NCBI RefSeq assembly: GCF_026153515.1
Contig: NZ_CP110644.1
Location: forward strand, 2,881,501 to 2,945,500
DNA length: 64,000 nt
Direction of reading: 5' to 3'
DNA from: Pseudomonas sp. KU26590
GTDB lineage: Bacteria > Pseudomonadota > Gammaproteobacteria > Pseudomonadales > Pseudomonadaceae
Part shown: positions 28,329 to 37,811 of the stretch, piece by piece
Numbering within the stretch: position 1 is the stretch's first letter
Layout: each line of letters starts with the position of its first letter
Made by a program: the position numbers and the translations under genes
Notes under the pieces: model-generated
Told to the model about the DNA's origin: nothing
What the model saw: only the letters and a program-made list of their open reading frames with translations
Database searches by the model: none

Positions 28329-29837
28329 TTACTGGCCGCTTTCATCTTGGGGCCGTTGCTGCGCCTGCTGGTCAAGCAACATATGCGTGACCTGCTCAAT
28401 GTAGTCGAACACCTCGGGCTGGACCGAGTATTGGTACTGCTTGCGACGGTTATTGGACACTTTCCCATTGTTCGTCAGGCACATCATGACCAGGGTGGCC
28501 AAATCGCTGCCGCGCACGTCGTAGACCTCATTTACCGTCCGCACGACCTTGTCATAGTTTTCAAGAAAGATTGTCTCTTCCCGAAGTTCCACTTCTAAAG
28601 CACGCTTCGCCATTTCCAGAGTGAACCGTACCGCTGAAGTGGCATCCCAGAAGCGATAGATCGAGGGATCACCCGTGAATTCGAACGCGTACTGACCCTG
28701 ATCAATCCACCGTACATCCCAGAACTCACGCGCCGGGCGAGAGAAGGACTGCAGCGTCTCCAGATACAGGCGTTCCTCGCGTTTCATGGCGACAGATACC
28801 GGCAGAAGTAAACCGTTTTCCAGCGCGCCGGCGCGGCACAGGGTGTGGTGGATCAGAAACCGGGAGAGGCGACCATTGCCGTCCATGAACGGATGTAGAA
28901 AGACGAAACCGAACGAGATGATTCCAGCCGCGATGAGGGGATCGATCCGCGCAGGCGCGTTGTTGCCCAAGGCCATCAGCTCCTCCATTAGTTCACGACA
29001 GAGATCTGGACCTGGCGGAACATAGGTGACCCCTGCGGCGCCCTGTAGCCCATTCGCCAGATGGTTCTGCTCATGCCGAAACGCGCCCGCCATGTCAAAA
29101 GGGTTGGAGATCGTTGCATTCTGGAGATGGACCAGATAGTCCTCGTCCAGTGGAATACCCTCGTGCGCCTGCCGGAGCAGCTGGATAAATTTGCGCGCCT
29201 TATCCTCGCTAGGCGACTCTTTCTCAATCGCAAATGAATCCTGCGTCTCGTGAAGGTAAGCCCAGTTGATCGCGCGATCCATCATTCCTGTCGGGAGGCT
29301 CCGCATGAAGTGCTGAGCGCGTGCCAGGATGTCGTAGTCCAGAAGTGCGACGATTTCCGGCGTACGCTCAACAGTCGCGCAGTAGGCGATTGTCCCAATA
29401 CCGTTAAACTCTACCCGCCAGCGAGAATTGCGCTCTCCAGGCATGGTCACGTACAAATCAGGATCGAACAGCGGTACGAATGCACCGCGCACGGGTGAAT
29501 GCTGAATCAGCTCTTCTCCGGTTAAGGCTTCGCGTAGAAAACAGGCTTTGCGCAGGTAGATGCCGTTGGGCGCTTTTTCCAACTCCGCTTCCATTCTCGA
29601 TGCCGGGATCTGCGGCAGTGCCTGGGCCAGGATAGTGAGATTGATGCCTTCGTGCTTGAGCGCAAACAGCAAATGCCCCAGCAGGTCATCTTGCTCAGGC
29701 GCACTGCCCGGTGGCACCGTCAGCGTTTCACCGATGCGCTTGATCCTTGTGACTGGCTGAATCTTCGCGGGTCGGTTTAACGGGAAAGCCGACAGGCGCA
29801 ACGACTCTTGCAGCCTGGCGTAGCCAACTAAATACAT
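28329..29837 (-). CDS. Fic-domain protein (probable AMPylator or related nucleotidyl transferase)
   Basis: A 502-residue Fic protein. The active-site motif HPFMDGNGRLSR is intact with His315. An inhibitory-helix-like motif, SxxxE, lies before the Fic core at Ser201-Glu205 (SFAIEKE); the residue after Glu is Lys rather than the usual Gly or Asn. An N-terminal domain with LPQIPASRMEAELEKAPNG precedes it, and the C-terminal 110 residues look like a winged-helix segment (DLATLVMMCLTNNGKVSN). Such class II Fic proteins transfer AMP to target proteins and are self-inhibited. The ATG at 29837 has AAGGAA upstream. No separate antitoxin gene is adjacent. The upstream region is A+T-rich compared with neighbours. 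Confidence 0.9.
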   Translation of the reverse strand: MYLVGYARLQESLRLSAFPLNRPAKIQPVTRIKRIGETLTVPPGSAPEQDDLLGHLLFALKHEGINLTILAQALPQIPASRMEAELEKAPNGIYLRKACFLREALTGEELIQHSPVRGAFVPLFDPDLYVTMPGERNSRWRVEFNGIGTIAYCATVERTPEIVALLDYDILARAQHFMRSLPTGMMDRAINWAYLHETQDSFAIEKESPSEDKARKFIQLLRQAHEGIPLDEDYLVHLQNATISNPFDMAGAFRHEQNHLANGLQGAAGVTYVPPGPDLCRELMEELMALGNNAPARIDPLIAAGIISFGFVFLHPFMDGNGRLSRFLIHHTLCRAGALENGLLLPVSVAMKREERLYLETLQSFSRPAREFWDVRWIDQGQYAFEFTGDPSIYRFWDATSAVRFTLEMAKRALEVELREETIFLENYDKVVRTVNEVYDVRGSDLATLVMMCLTNNGKVSNNRRKQYQYSVQPEVFDYIEQVTHMLLDQQAQQRPQDESGQ

Positions 29838-29957
29838 AGCGCAATTCCTTGATTCACGACGATCCCATGCAGTTTTTCTTCAGTGCACCCAGAAAATCTT
29901 CAGTTCGACCAATTATCCTGATTTTTTCTTAACTTGATACATCCCGTATTACTCCTA

Positions 29958-30860
29958 TCACCGCCCGACCACACCCGTATCTCTGAGAATCCTGCCGGCA
30001 TCCCGGGCGGGAGGCAGCCCGAACATCCGGGCGTAATCACGACTGAATTGCGTGGCGCTCTCGTAGCCGACTTCGAACGCGGCGGCCATGACGCTCATGG
30101 CATTGGCGACCATCAGCGTTCTGGCCTGCAGGAGGCGAACGCGCTTCTGGTACTGCAAAGGGCTCAGGTGGGTGACCGCCTTGAAATGCCGATGAAACGC
30201 CGAGACGCTCATTGAGGCGCTCTCGGCAAGGCGCTCCACGCCCAAGGGTTGGGCGAAGTCGCGACGGATCCACTGGATCGCCATGTTGACCCGGGCCATG
30301 GCGCTGTCCGGCGCGGCGATTTCGCGCAACATCCAGCCAAGCGGGCCCTGGAGCACGCGGAAGATGATTTCCCGTTCATAGACCGGAGAGAGGGCGGCAA
30401 TCGCTTCCGGGTCGCCCATCAGCCGCAGCATTCGCACCCAGGCGTCCATCAATTCTTCTGTCATTAATGCGACGGAAAACCCCGCATCCTGTTCAGCGCG
30501 GCGAGCAGGTTTGGGCAGGTCGGCGAACAGCGTCGCGAGCACAGCCGGGTCCAGCGTCAGGCTGACCGCCAGGTAGGGCTCGCCTGACACGGCGGGATGT
30601 ACCGAACCCACGGCAGGCAGATCAATGGACATGACGAAGTAGGTCGCCGGGTCATACCTGAGCGTTCGATCCCCCACCGTCATGCTTTTGCTGCCTTGCA
30701 GAATCACGTTGAGCATCGGGTCATACACCGCCGCGAGCAGGTGCTCGGGGATTTTGCCCTGGACCATGGCCACCCGGGGGATGCCCGTTTCGGTGCGACG
30801 GTTTTCAGCACCGGCAGCAAGCAATCGGAGTTCATTCAGTTGTTTTTCCATGGGCAGCAT
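29958..30860 (-). CDS. AraC-family transcriptional regulator
   Basis: A 300-residue regulator. The N-terminal cupin-like AraC_N domain (VILQGSKSMTVGDRTLRYDPA) precedes a C-terminal pair of helix-turn-helix motifs (VERLAESASMSVSAFHRHFK and MSVMAAAFEVGYESATQFSR). It is divergent from the SDR/VOC operon at 30990 and most likely regulates it. In this subfamily the divergent target is commonly a short-chain dehydrogenase or aldo/keto reductase. The start may be ATG 30860 or ATG 30851; neither has a strong ribosome site. Confidence 0.9.
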   Translation of the reverse strand: MLPMEKQLNELRLLAAGAENRRTETGIPRVAMVQGKIPEHLLAAVYDPMLNVILQGSKSMTVGDRTLRYDPATYFVMSIDLPAVGSVHPAVSGEPYLAVSLTLDPAVLATLFADLPKPARRAEQDAGFSVALMTEELMDAWVRMLRLMGDPEAIAALSPVYEREIIFRVLQGPLGWMLREIAAPDSAMARVNMAIQWIRRDFAQPLGVERLAESASMSVSAFHRHFKAVTHLSPLQYQKRVRLLQARTLMVANAMSVMAAAFEVGYESATQFSRDYARMFGLPPARDAGRILRDTGVVGR

Positions 30861-30989
30861 GCTGAGGGCTGAGCGGCATGCGGCGCAAGAGAAAAGCAGA
30901 AACGGGCAGGTTCGGAGCAGGAACGGATACGTCCTTGATTACCTTGGTGGGTACTGTGGAGCCACATTGAATCACCAGAGGAACACGAC

Positions 30990-31733
30990 ATGGGCGTTAT
31001 CGTTATTACGGGCGGCAGCCGCGGGATTGGTGCAAGTGCAGCCGAACACGCGGCAAAACGGGGGATGGGTGTCATCCTGACTTACAACGCCAACCCTAAG
31101 GCAGCCGCGTCGGTTGTCGAACGCATTGCACTCGCCGGTGGCAAAGCCGTTGCGATGAAACTCGACGTGTCTGATGTCGGCAGCTTCCCGGCGTTTCGCG
31201 ACTCCGTCGTCACAGTGCTTCGCGAAACCTGGGCGACCACCACGTTGAGTGGCCTGGTCAATAACGCCGGCTATGGCCTGTTCAACCCACTGGCAACAGT
31301 CAGCGAAGCCCAGTTCGACGGCCTGTTCAATGTCCACCTCAAAGGCCCGTTCTTTCTCACCCAGGCGCTGCTGCCGTTACTGGCGGAGAACGCCAGCATC
31401 GTCAATCTCACCAGCGCGACCACGCGAGTGGCCACCGCAGGCGTTGCACCCTACGCGGCGTTCAAGGGTGGCCTTGAAGTGCTGACCCGCTACATGGCCA
31501 AGGAATTCGGCGAGCGACGGATACGCGCCAACGCGGTGTCACCCGGCGCCATCCGCACAGAACTGGGCGGCGGCCTCAACGATGAGTTCGAAGCGCTGCT
31601 GGCGGCTCAGACTGCGCTCGGCCGAGTGGGCGAACCGGAAGACGTCGGGCGGGTGATTGCCATGCTGCTGTCCGACGAAAGCGGCTGGATCAATGCCCAG
31701 ACCCTTGAAGTCGCCGGCGGCTACAACATCTGA
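30990..31733 (+). CDS. Short-chain dehydrogenase/reductase (SDR)
   Basis: A 247-residue classical SDR. The NAD(P)-binding TGGSRGIG is at the N-terminus, followed by NNAGYG, the Ser region in VNLTSATTR, and the catalytic Tyr and Lys in PYAAFKGG. The basic residues after the glycine motif suggest NADPH preference. Substrate unknown. It is followed after about 19 bases by a VOC protein and then a truncated reductase, all on one strand, and is divergent from an AraC regulator. The ATG at 30990 has AGAGGAA upstream. Confidence 0.9.
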   Translation: MGVIVITGGSRGIGASAAEHAAKRGMGVILTYNANPKAAASVVERIALAGGKAVAMKLDVSDVGSFPAFRDSVVTVLRETWATTTLSGLVNNAGYGLFNPLATVSEAQFDGLFNVHLKGPFFLTQALLPLLAENASIVNLTSATTRVATAGVAPYAAFKGGLEVLTRYMAKEFGERRIRANAVSPGAIRTELGGGLNDEFEALLAAQTALGRVGEPEDVGRVIAMLLSDESGWINAQTLEVAGGYNI

Positions 31734-31752
31734 CCACGGGAGGATTTCGAGC

Positions 31753-32154
31753 ATGCTGGATCATATTTTTCTGTCAGTGAGCGACATCCCACGGTCCATC
31801 CGCTTTTATGACGCAGCGTTGAGCGAGCTGGGTATTACGTCGCGGCTGAACTACGACGGCAAGGATGGCCCAGCGGGCCATCCTGACCTGAAAGGCTTCG
31901 GCGCCAACGGCCGCGTGTTTTTCTGGATGCGTGAAGGGATTGTCGAAAGTCGAGCTGTCCACGTCGGGTTCGTCGCAAACAGCAAAGCTGAAGTGGACGC
32001 CGCCTACGCCGCCGCCATGAATCACGGAGCGGTGGACAATGGCGCGCCGGGCCCACGCTTGCACTACGACCCTGATTACTACGCCGCCAATGTGCTGGAT
32101 CCGGATGGCTACAGCCTGGAATTTGTCTACAAAAAATGGCAGCACGCCCAATGA
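31753..32154 (+). CDS. VOC-superfamily (glyoxalase/bleomycin-resistance-like) protein
   Basis: A 133-residue protein with paired betaalphabetabetabeta modules. It begins MLDHIFLSVSDIPRSIRFYD and ends with the metal-site strand DPDGYSLEFVYKK. Such proteins can be isomerases, dioxygenases or binding proteins; this one has no diagnostic feature beyond the fold. The ATG at 31753 has GGGAGG upstream; the longer frame starts inside the SDR gene. Its stop overlaps the start of the truncated reductase as ATGA. Confidence 0.85.
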   Translation: MLDHIFLSVSDIPRSIRFYDAALSELGITSRLNYDGKDGPAGHPDLKGFGANGRVFFWMREGIVESRAVHVGFVANSKAEVDAAYAAAMNHGAVDNGAPGPRLHYDPDYYAANVLDPDGYSLEFVYKKWQHAQ

Positions 32155-32294
32155 GCACACTTCTGATATACGGCGCCACGGGCTATACCGGGCGCATGGC
32201 AGCAAACCGCGCGAAAGCCCAAGGGCTGGCGTTCGAAATCGCCGGGCGCAACCATCAGCGCGTCGAAGCACTGGCTACTCAGCTGCGAGGGTGA
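32151..32294 (+). pseudogene. N-terminal remnant of a saccharopine-dehydrogenase-like / enoyl reductase gene
   Basis: The frame starts ATG 32151 (overlapping the VOC stop) and encodes 47 residues beginning MSTLLIYGATGYTGRMAA. That is the Rossmann nucleotide-binding start of the saccharopine dehydrogenase NADP-binding family, whose members are usually over 350 residues. It then stops at TGA 32292-32294. The following 126 bases to the next gene contain no continuation in any frame, so the rest appears deleted rather than frameshifted. It was probably the third gene of the SDR-VOC operon. Confidence 0.7.
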
Positions 32295-32420
32295 GATTGT
32301 CGCAATGCTTGATGCATCGCCGCGTCGGGCTCTCGTCGCAGGTATTGTCGCCGCAAAACGTCTGTGCAAAACCTTCATGGGATAAGATTGCCACCCACCC
32401 ATCCCGGCTTGGTATGACCC

Positions 32421-33461
32421 ATGAATCGCAGTATTTTCCATGCGCTCGCGGCCGCCGCGTTGTTCGGTGCCAGCACGCCGCTTGCCAAACTTCTCGGGCT
32501 CAACGTTCCCCCTGTGCTGCTCGCTGGCTTGCTCTATCTGGGCAGTGGGCTGGGACTTGCTCTTGTCCGATTCGTCCGTGACCGTGGCTGGAAAAACGCC
32601 GGCCTGACGCCGTCCGAGTGGCCTTGGTTGCTGGGCGCGATTATGTTCGGGGGCGTGCTCGGGCCGGTGGCGCTGATGTTCGGGCTCACCACGACCTCTG
32701 GCGCAACCGCCTCGTTGATGCTCAACCTCGAAGCGGTACTGACGGCATTGTTGGCGTGGGTGGTGTTCAAGGAAAGTGCTGACCGGCGAATTGTCGGGGG
32801 CATGATCGCGATCATTGCCGGTGGCGTGGTGCTGGCCTGGCCCCATGAAAGCCTGCAAGCCCATGACTGGCTCGGACCGCTCGCCGTTGGCGCTGCCTGT
32901 CTGTGCTGGGCCATCGACAACAACCTGACGCGCAAGGTGTCTGCGTCCGATGCGCTTTTTCTGGCCGGTTTCAAAGGATTGGTGGCGGGGTTGGTCAATT
33001 GTTCGCTGGCGTTTCTGCTAGGCGCCCGGTTTCCTGATGCCCTGTTGCTGGGGCAGACACTGGCGCTCGGGTTTCTCGGCTATGGCGTCAGCCTGGTGCT
33101 CTTTGTTCTCGCCCTGCGTGGCCTGGGTTCCGCGCGGACAGGGGCGTATTTCTCAACTGCACCGTTTCTCGGCGCGGCCATTGCGATCCTCCTCCTCGGC
33201 GAGCCTGTGTCAGGCGCGTTCTGGGCGGCCGCTGTGCTAATGGGCATCGGCGTGTGGCTGCACCTCACCGAGCGCCACGGCCATGAGCATCAGCACCTGC
33301 CCATGACCCATGCACACCGGCATGTTCATGATGAGCACCATCAGCACGAACACGCTTTCGACTGGAAGGGGACGGGCGCACACAGCCATGTTCACGAGCA
33401 TGTGCAGGTGCGCCACAGCCATCCTCACTTCCCGGATATCCATCACCGGCATACCCATTAG
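32421..33461 (+). CDS. EamA/DMT-family transporter with histidine-rich C-terminal tail
   Basis: A 346-residue protein. Ten hydrophobic helices occupy residues 1-285 in two EamA repeats (FHALAAAALFGASTPLAKLL; later WLGPLAVGAACLCWAIDN). After the last helix comes a cytosolic or periplasmic tail of about 60 residues, of which roughly a third is histidine in HxH and HH patterns. The tail resembles metal-binding regions of zinc or nickel transporters. The family normally moves amino acids, nucleotides or other small solutes, so a metal-sensing or metal-buffering tail is unusual. The ATG at 32421 has a weak ribosome site. The neighbour mntP, convergent, is a manganese exporter. Confidence 0.88.
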   Translation: MNRSIFHALAAAALFGASTPLAKLLGLNVPPVLLAGLLYLGSGLGLALVRFVRDRGWKNAGLTPSEWPWLLGAIMFGGVLGPVALMFGLTTTSGATASLMLNLEAVLTALLAWVVFKESADRRIVGGMIAIIAGGVVLAWPHESLQAHDWLGPLAVGAACLCWAIDNNLTRKVSASDALFLAGFKGLVAGLVNCSLAFLLGARFPDALLLGQTLALGFLGYGVSLVLFVLALRGLGSARTGAYFSTAPFLGAAIAILLLGEPVSGAFWAAAVLMGIGVWLHLTERHGHEHQHLPMTHAHRHVHDEHHQHEHAFDWKGTGAHSHVHEHVQVRHSHPHFPDIHHRHTH

Positions 33462-33500
33462 CAGCGTCGGATGAAGGGAGTGCGCACCTGGCCCCTGCGG

Positions 33501-34067
33501 TTATGCCGCCGACAGATGCTCGTAGAGGATCGTCGCACCGACCAGCATCAGCACAATGCCGCCGATGATTTCAGCGCGTTTGCCCACCACTGTGCCCAGC
33601 ACACGGCCCAGCATTACGCCGATGGTGACCATTACCGTTGTCGCGACACCGATGGCTGCGGCAGCGACCAGGATATTGACGTTGACGAAGGCCAGGCCAA
33701 CGCCCACGGCCAGCGCGTCGATGCTGGTGGCAAAGGCGGTAACGGCCAATATCAGGAAGGAATGCTGGTTGGGCTTTTCTTCTTCGGCGTCTTCGTGCTT
33801 GAGGCCGTTGTAGATCATGTGCACGCCGAGCACCACCAGCAGGGTGAAGGCGATCCAGTGATCCCAGTTTTTGACGTAGGACGTGGCAGCCTGGCCGATC
33901 AGCCAACCGATCAGGGGCGTGATGCCTTCGATGACGCCAAAGATAACGCCGGTGCGCAGCGCTTCGATAAATCGCGGCTTGTGAAGGCTCGCGCCTTTAC
34001 CGATGGCCGCTGCGAAAGCGTCCGTGGACATGGCCAAAGCGAGAAAGATAAGGGAAAAGGGGTTCAC
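33501..34067 (-). CDS. mntP: Manganese efflux pump MntP
   Basis: A 188-residue membrane protein with six helices and the paired acidic motifs of Mnt[17 protein letters not shown] in the first half and [16 protein letters not shown] in the second. It pumps Mn(II) out of the cytosol. The length matches E. coli MntP (188). The long leader upstream carries a recognisable yybP-ykoY-type riboswitch, the usual control of this gene, which switches expression on at high manganese. Confidence 0.95.
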   Translation of the reverse strand: MNPFSLIFLALAMSTDAFAAAIGKGASLHKPRFIEALRTGVIFGVIEGITPLIGWLIGQAATSYVKNWDHWIAFTLLVVLGVHMIYNGLKHEDAEEEKPNQHSFLILAVTAFATSIDALAVGVGLAFVNVNILVAAAAIGVATTVMVTIGVMLGRVLGTVVGKRAEIIGGIVLMLVGATILYEHLSAA

Positions 34068-34129
34068 GGTTATTTCCAGTCGGGCTGTGAGTCAACGACG
34101 CAACCACACGCCCGACTTTAGGCATGGAT

Positions 34130-34238
34130 GCATCGTTGGTCTCGCCAACCCGAAGGTGTTCGTGCCACGGCAGGCCGCCGAGAATGTTGACACGAACGCT
34201 CTGTGACAATGAGTCCAGAGCAGGCTACTCCCCAACAA
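34130..34238 (-). ncRNA. yybP-ykoY (manganese) riboswitch in the mntP leader
   Basis: On the minus strand the leader begins with the conserved GGGGAGTAGCCTGCT (5' end near 34233). It then has CAACATTCTCGGCGG and closes with a hairpin holding GGCGAGACC (34138-34146), followed by mntP about 60 bases downstream. These are the hallmark segments of the yybP-ykoY family that binds Mn(II). A stem pairing AGTCGGGC with GCCCGACT (34081-34118) lies between the aptamer and the gene and is a candidate expression platform. A TATAGT near 34248 is a plausible -10 box. Confidence 0.85.
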
Positions 34239-34313
34239 GGGCCGCCACTATAACGCGTGAATGTAAAAAAAATGTCGGCCCATGATGTTTTGTTCAACGA
34301 GTCAGCACACGGC

Positions 34314-35624
34314 TTAACCCACTTCCGACGTCGCGATACAGCCCAGAATTCTCAGATACAGCTTCACCGTCGTACCCGCCCCGGGCGATGTTTCGATGCG
34401 CGCGTCACCGCCCGACTTGACGGCGAAATCCTTTGCCTGGGCCAGGCCCAGACCCGTTCCCTGGCCGGTTGCTTTGGTCGTGAAGAACGGCTCGAACACC
34501 CGGCCGGCGATGTCAGGGGGCATCCCGGGACCGTTGTCTCGCACGCTCACGACAAGGTAGTCGCCCTGGTGCAGCGTCAGGTCATCTTCCACGTGCACCC
34601 AGCCCGTGGATACATGCACCTGACCGGCACCCTTCAGCGCATCGCGCGCATTGGTGAGCAGGTTCATGAGGACGGCATGGAGTTGGGCTTCCATACACAG
34701 CACGCCCCAGCCCCATTCCGCAAAATCGAAGCTGAGGTCGATGCCTTCGCTCATCGAGTGGCGCATCAGCGATTGCGCACCGTGGAGGCGTGCAGTCACA
34801 TCAATACAGATCAGTTCAGGCCCGTCACCGCGCACGCTCGACATCAAATAACTGATGAGCTGTCGGCCTTGCTCCACAGCTTGCAGGCCGGTTTCGGCGA
34901 AACGCTCGACGTCTATCGGCCGGCGGGATCGCAGGCGTGTCAGCTGAAACGCGGCGCTGACGCTCTGCAGCAGGTTGTTGAAGTCATGGGCAATGCTCGC
35001 CGTCAGCATGCCCAGCGATGAAATGCATCGGGCGTTTTCCAGCAGAGGGGTGACTTCGCTGTTGTTTTGTCCGGATTGCTTGAATTGATCTTGAAGTTGC
35101 GCCAGCTGCTTTTCGCGTTGTTTGCCAAGCCATCGCGCTTCGAGCAAGGCAGCGGCCTGACGCGCCAGTGCCTGCAAGGCAAGGGACTGACGTTCGCTCA
35201 GCTGCCGGGGTTGCGTATCGATCACGCAGACGGTGCCCAGTGCGAGGCCGCTGTCCGTAACAATAGGCGCGCCTGCGTAGAAACGAATGTAGGGCGGACC
35301 GAGCACCAGCGGGCTGGACGAAAAGCGTGGGTCCAGCGCTGCATCTTCGATGACGAGCACCTGTGCAGGGTCAAGAATCGCATGGCCGCAGAAGGCCAGG
35401 TCCCGATGGGTTTCCTGCACCCCGAGGCCCACGCAGGCCTTGAACCACTGGCGGTCCCTGTCCACCAGTGACACCAGGGCAATGGGTGCGTCGCACAAGG
35501 TGGTCGCCAACAGAGCGATGTCGTCGAATGCCTTCTCTTTGGCACTGTCCAGCACGTCCAGGTGTTCGAGCGACAAGGCGCGCTCTTCCTCGTTGAAAGG
35601 AAAGGGGGCGGGATGGTGGGCCAT
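34314..35624 (-). CDS. GAF-domain sensor histidine kinase
   Basis: A 436-residue soluble kinase. The GAF domain (about 20-160) has the DRDRQWFKACVGL pattern seen in many GAF kinases and diguanylate cyclases. The phospho-acceptor His is in TASIAHDFNNLLQ. The HATPase has LLTNARDALKG, RDNGPGMPP and GTGLGLA. It has no receiver and no cognate response regulator beside it. The HDFNN phospho-acceptor motif matches the kinase at 9757, so both belong to one subfamily. The start ATG 35624 has a poor ribosome site. Confidence 0.9.
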   Translation of the reverse strand: MAHHPAPFPFNEEERALSLEHLDVLDSAKEKAFDDIALLATTLCDAPIALVSLVDRDRQWFKACVGLGVQETHRDLAFCGHAILDPAQVLVIEDAALDPRFSSSPLVLGPPYIRFYAGAPIVTDSGLALGTVCVIDTQPRQLSERQSLALQALARQAAALLEARWLGKQREKQLAQLQDQFKQSGQNNSEVTPLLENARCISSLGMLTASIAHDFNNLLQSVSAAFQLTRLRSRRPIDVERFAETGLQAVEQGRQLISYLMSSVRGDGPELICIDVTARLHGAQSLMRHSMSEGIDLSFDFAEWGWGVLCMEAQLHAVLMNLLTNARDALKGAGQVHVSTGWVHVEDDLTLHQGDYLVVSVRDNGPGMPPDIAGRVFEPFFTTKATGQGTGLGLAQAKDFAVKSGGDARIETSPGAGTTVKLYLRILGCIATSEVG

Positions 35625-35757
35625 CGATAAACCGGTGCTAGAGGAAGTGGTCCGGCATCATGCGCTGAGGCCCGCCGGACCGCAAGCGCAGCGGTCCGTT
35701 GAGGCTTTGTCGAAGTATTGACGCCAGAGCACGATCAGGTTGTCACAGCCAGTGCCG

Positions 35758-37686
35758 TCACACCTTGAAGCGAGCCACCATGGTTTGCAGGGTGTTGCCT
35801 AGGCGTGCCAGCTCCAGCGTCGACGCGGCACTCTGCTCAGTCGCAGTCGCGGATTGGTCGGCCACGTCACGCACGCTGATTACGCTGCGATTGATCTCGT
35901 CGGTCACAGCGCTTTGTTGCTCGGCTGCGGCCGATATCTGCTGACTCATCTGCTCGATCGTACTAATGGAGTGAGTGATCTCGACGAGGGCTTGCTCGGC
36001 CTGTCGGGACAGCTCTACGGTGCCCTCTGTCCGCCGCATGCTGGCTTCCATCAAGTTCGACGCTTCCCCGGTGCCATGCTGAAGTGCCTGGATCAGCGCT
36101 TCGATTTCAGTGGTGGAGCTCTGTGTCCGCTGCGCCAGTGAGCGGACTTCGTCTGCCACCACTGCAAAACCGCGGCCTTGCTCGCCGGCACGAGCGGCTT
36201 CGATGGCGGCGTTGAGCGCGAGCAGATTGGTTTGCTCTGCAACTGCCTTGATCACGTCGATCACGCTACCGATCTTGTCGCTGTCATGGGTCAGACGCTG
36301 CATCGCCGCGCCCAACTGGCCGACTTCTCCGGACAGTTGGCTGATTTCCTGTGTGGCATGTTGAACGACCTTACTGCCATGGGCGGCACGCTCGGTGGCT
36401 TGCCTGGCGGCTCTTGAAGCATCTTCTGTGTTCTGCGCAACTTCCTGCACGGTCGACGCCATCTCATTCATGGCCGTTGCCACCTGATCAACCTCCAGTT
36501 TTTGCTGGGTGACGCCAGTACGGGTCTGCTCGCTCGCCGCCGAGAGCTCTTCGGCGGCCGTTGCGATTTGAGTAACGCCCTTACCGATGCCGGTGATCAG
36601 CTCGCGCAGCGAAGAGGTCATGTGCTGCATGGTGTTTTGCAGCAGGCCCAGCTCGTCCTGCCGGTCTGTGCTGATGTCGAACGTCAGGTCGCCATCAGCG
36701 ATGCGCCGGGCAGCGACGACGCTGTCGTTGAGCGGACGGGTAATCTGACGGGTTATCAGCGCGGCGGCGAGGATACCCAGCAGCAGCACGACTAACGCGA
36801 CGCTGAACAATTGCGTTATCGCATTAGCCTTTTCTTTATTGGCGGCAACAACCTGCGAGGCCATCAAGTCTTCGACACTTTTGACGGTGTCGGTCATCTG
36901 TTGCAGCAAGGCGTCACGCATCTGGTCATTTTGCTGCATCATCTGCGAGATGGTCGCCATGTTCTCTCTGTACTGGCGAAGAGCGACAAGGGCGGTATCG
37001 ACTGCCGCATTGGCCTGGGTCGGCAACTTATCGCGGGCGGCCGCCACCTGGGCGAGGAGCGCGTCCGCTGTGGCGAACGTGGCCTGGCGATTATCCACGT
37101 TGGGAATGCTGAGGTAGCGGCGGAATACCAGGCGGAAGTTGGTCATGCCATTACGCAGGTCGGCTGCGATTTTCACTTGGTCGATACCCGCCTGGTCTGG
37201 CGAGCGCGAGGCATCGTCCAGCGTCTTCTGCAGCAGGTTCTCAAAGGTAGCACTCACCTCATCGGAGACCTTGATGAGCGGCTTCATGGCGTCATCGACT
37301 TTCTGGTTGTTGCTGACTAACTGGTCGAACGTCCGTCTGAGTGCCGCTGACTGTTCTCCGATCGCCCTGAGCATTTCGACGTTTTTGGCCACTGTCAGAA
37401 TCTGCACACCTTTCTCGATGTTGCTATTGAGTGACCCGAGGGCAACCCCATAAGCCTGGGCGGTGCTGGCATTGGGGCTGGCGGTATACGCTTGCGCGGC
37501 AACTTTAACGTTCAGCGTATCGGCTTTCACTTCAGCGACCCGGTTTGCCTTTTCCAGCCGTTGAATCAGCAGGTCCGAGCTGACGTAGCCAATCCCGGTG
37601 ACGGTCAGCACGCCCAGCAGAATGGCACCGAAGCCTATGCCGAGCTTCTTGCCAACCTTCAAGTTATCCAGCCAAGTTGATTTCAT
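35758..37686 (-). CDS. Methyl-accepting chemotaxis protein with a helical bimodular-like sensor domain
   Basis: A 642-residue chemoreceptor. The first transmembrane helix is at about 15-36, followed by an all-helical periplasmic domain of about 250 residues, the size of the HBM sensor found in McpS-type receptors. A second helix (about 288-310), HAMP (about 312-365) and the signalling hairpin follow, with tip [19 protein letters not shown] receptors bind small organic acids such as TCA intermediates; the ligand here is not determinable. It ends in FKV and has no CheR-tethering pentapeptide. The ATG at 37686 has AAAGG upstream. Confidence 0.92.
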   Translation of the reverse strand: MKSTWLDNLKVGKKLGIGFGAILLGVLTVTGIGYVSSDLLIQRLEKANRVAEVKADTLNVKVAAQAYTASPNASTAQAYGVALGSLNSNIEKGVQILTVAKNVEMLRAIGEQSAALRRTFDQLVSNNQKVDDAMKPLIKVSDEVSATFENLLQKTLDDASRSPDQAGIDQVKIAADLRNGMTNFRLVFRRYLSIPNVDNRQATFATADALLAQVAAARDKLPTQANAAVDTALVALRQYRENMATISQMMQQNDQMRDALLQQMTDTVKSVEDLMASQVVAANKEKANAITQLFSVALVVLLLGILAAALITRQITRPLNDSVVAARRIADGDLTFDISTDRQDELGLLQNTMQHMTSSLRELITGIGKGVTQIATAAEELSAASEQTRTGVTQQKLEVDQVATAMNEMASTVQEVAQNTEDASRAARQATERAAHGSKVVQHATQEISQLSGEVGQLGAAMQRLTHDSDKIGSVIDVIKAVAEQTNLLALNAAIEAARAGEQGRGFAVVADEVRSLAQRTQSSTTEIEALIQALQHGTGEASNLMEASMRRTEGTVELSRQAEQALVEITHSISTIEQMSQQISAAAEQQSAVTDEINRSVISVRDVADQSATATEQSAASTLELARLGNTLQTMVARFKV

Positions 37687-37811
37687 TGCGTTCAGCCTTT
37701 GAATTTACATAATGCTCCCTTATCGACTTGACGCCAGAAAAGTTGATTCAAAAGATCATTGAAAAAATTGATACTGCACCGGTTTTAAAACTAATGGATC
37801 AAGGAGCGACT

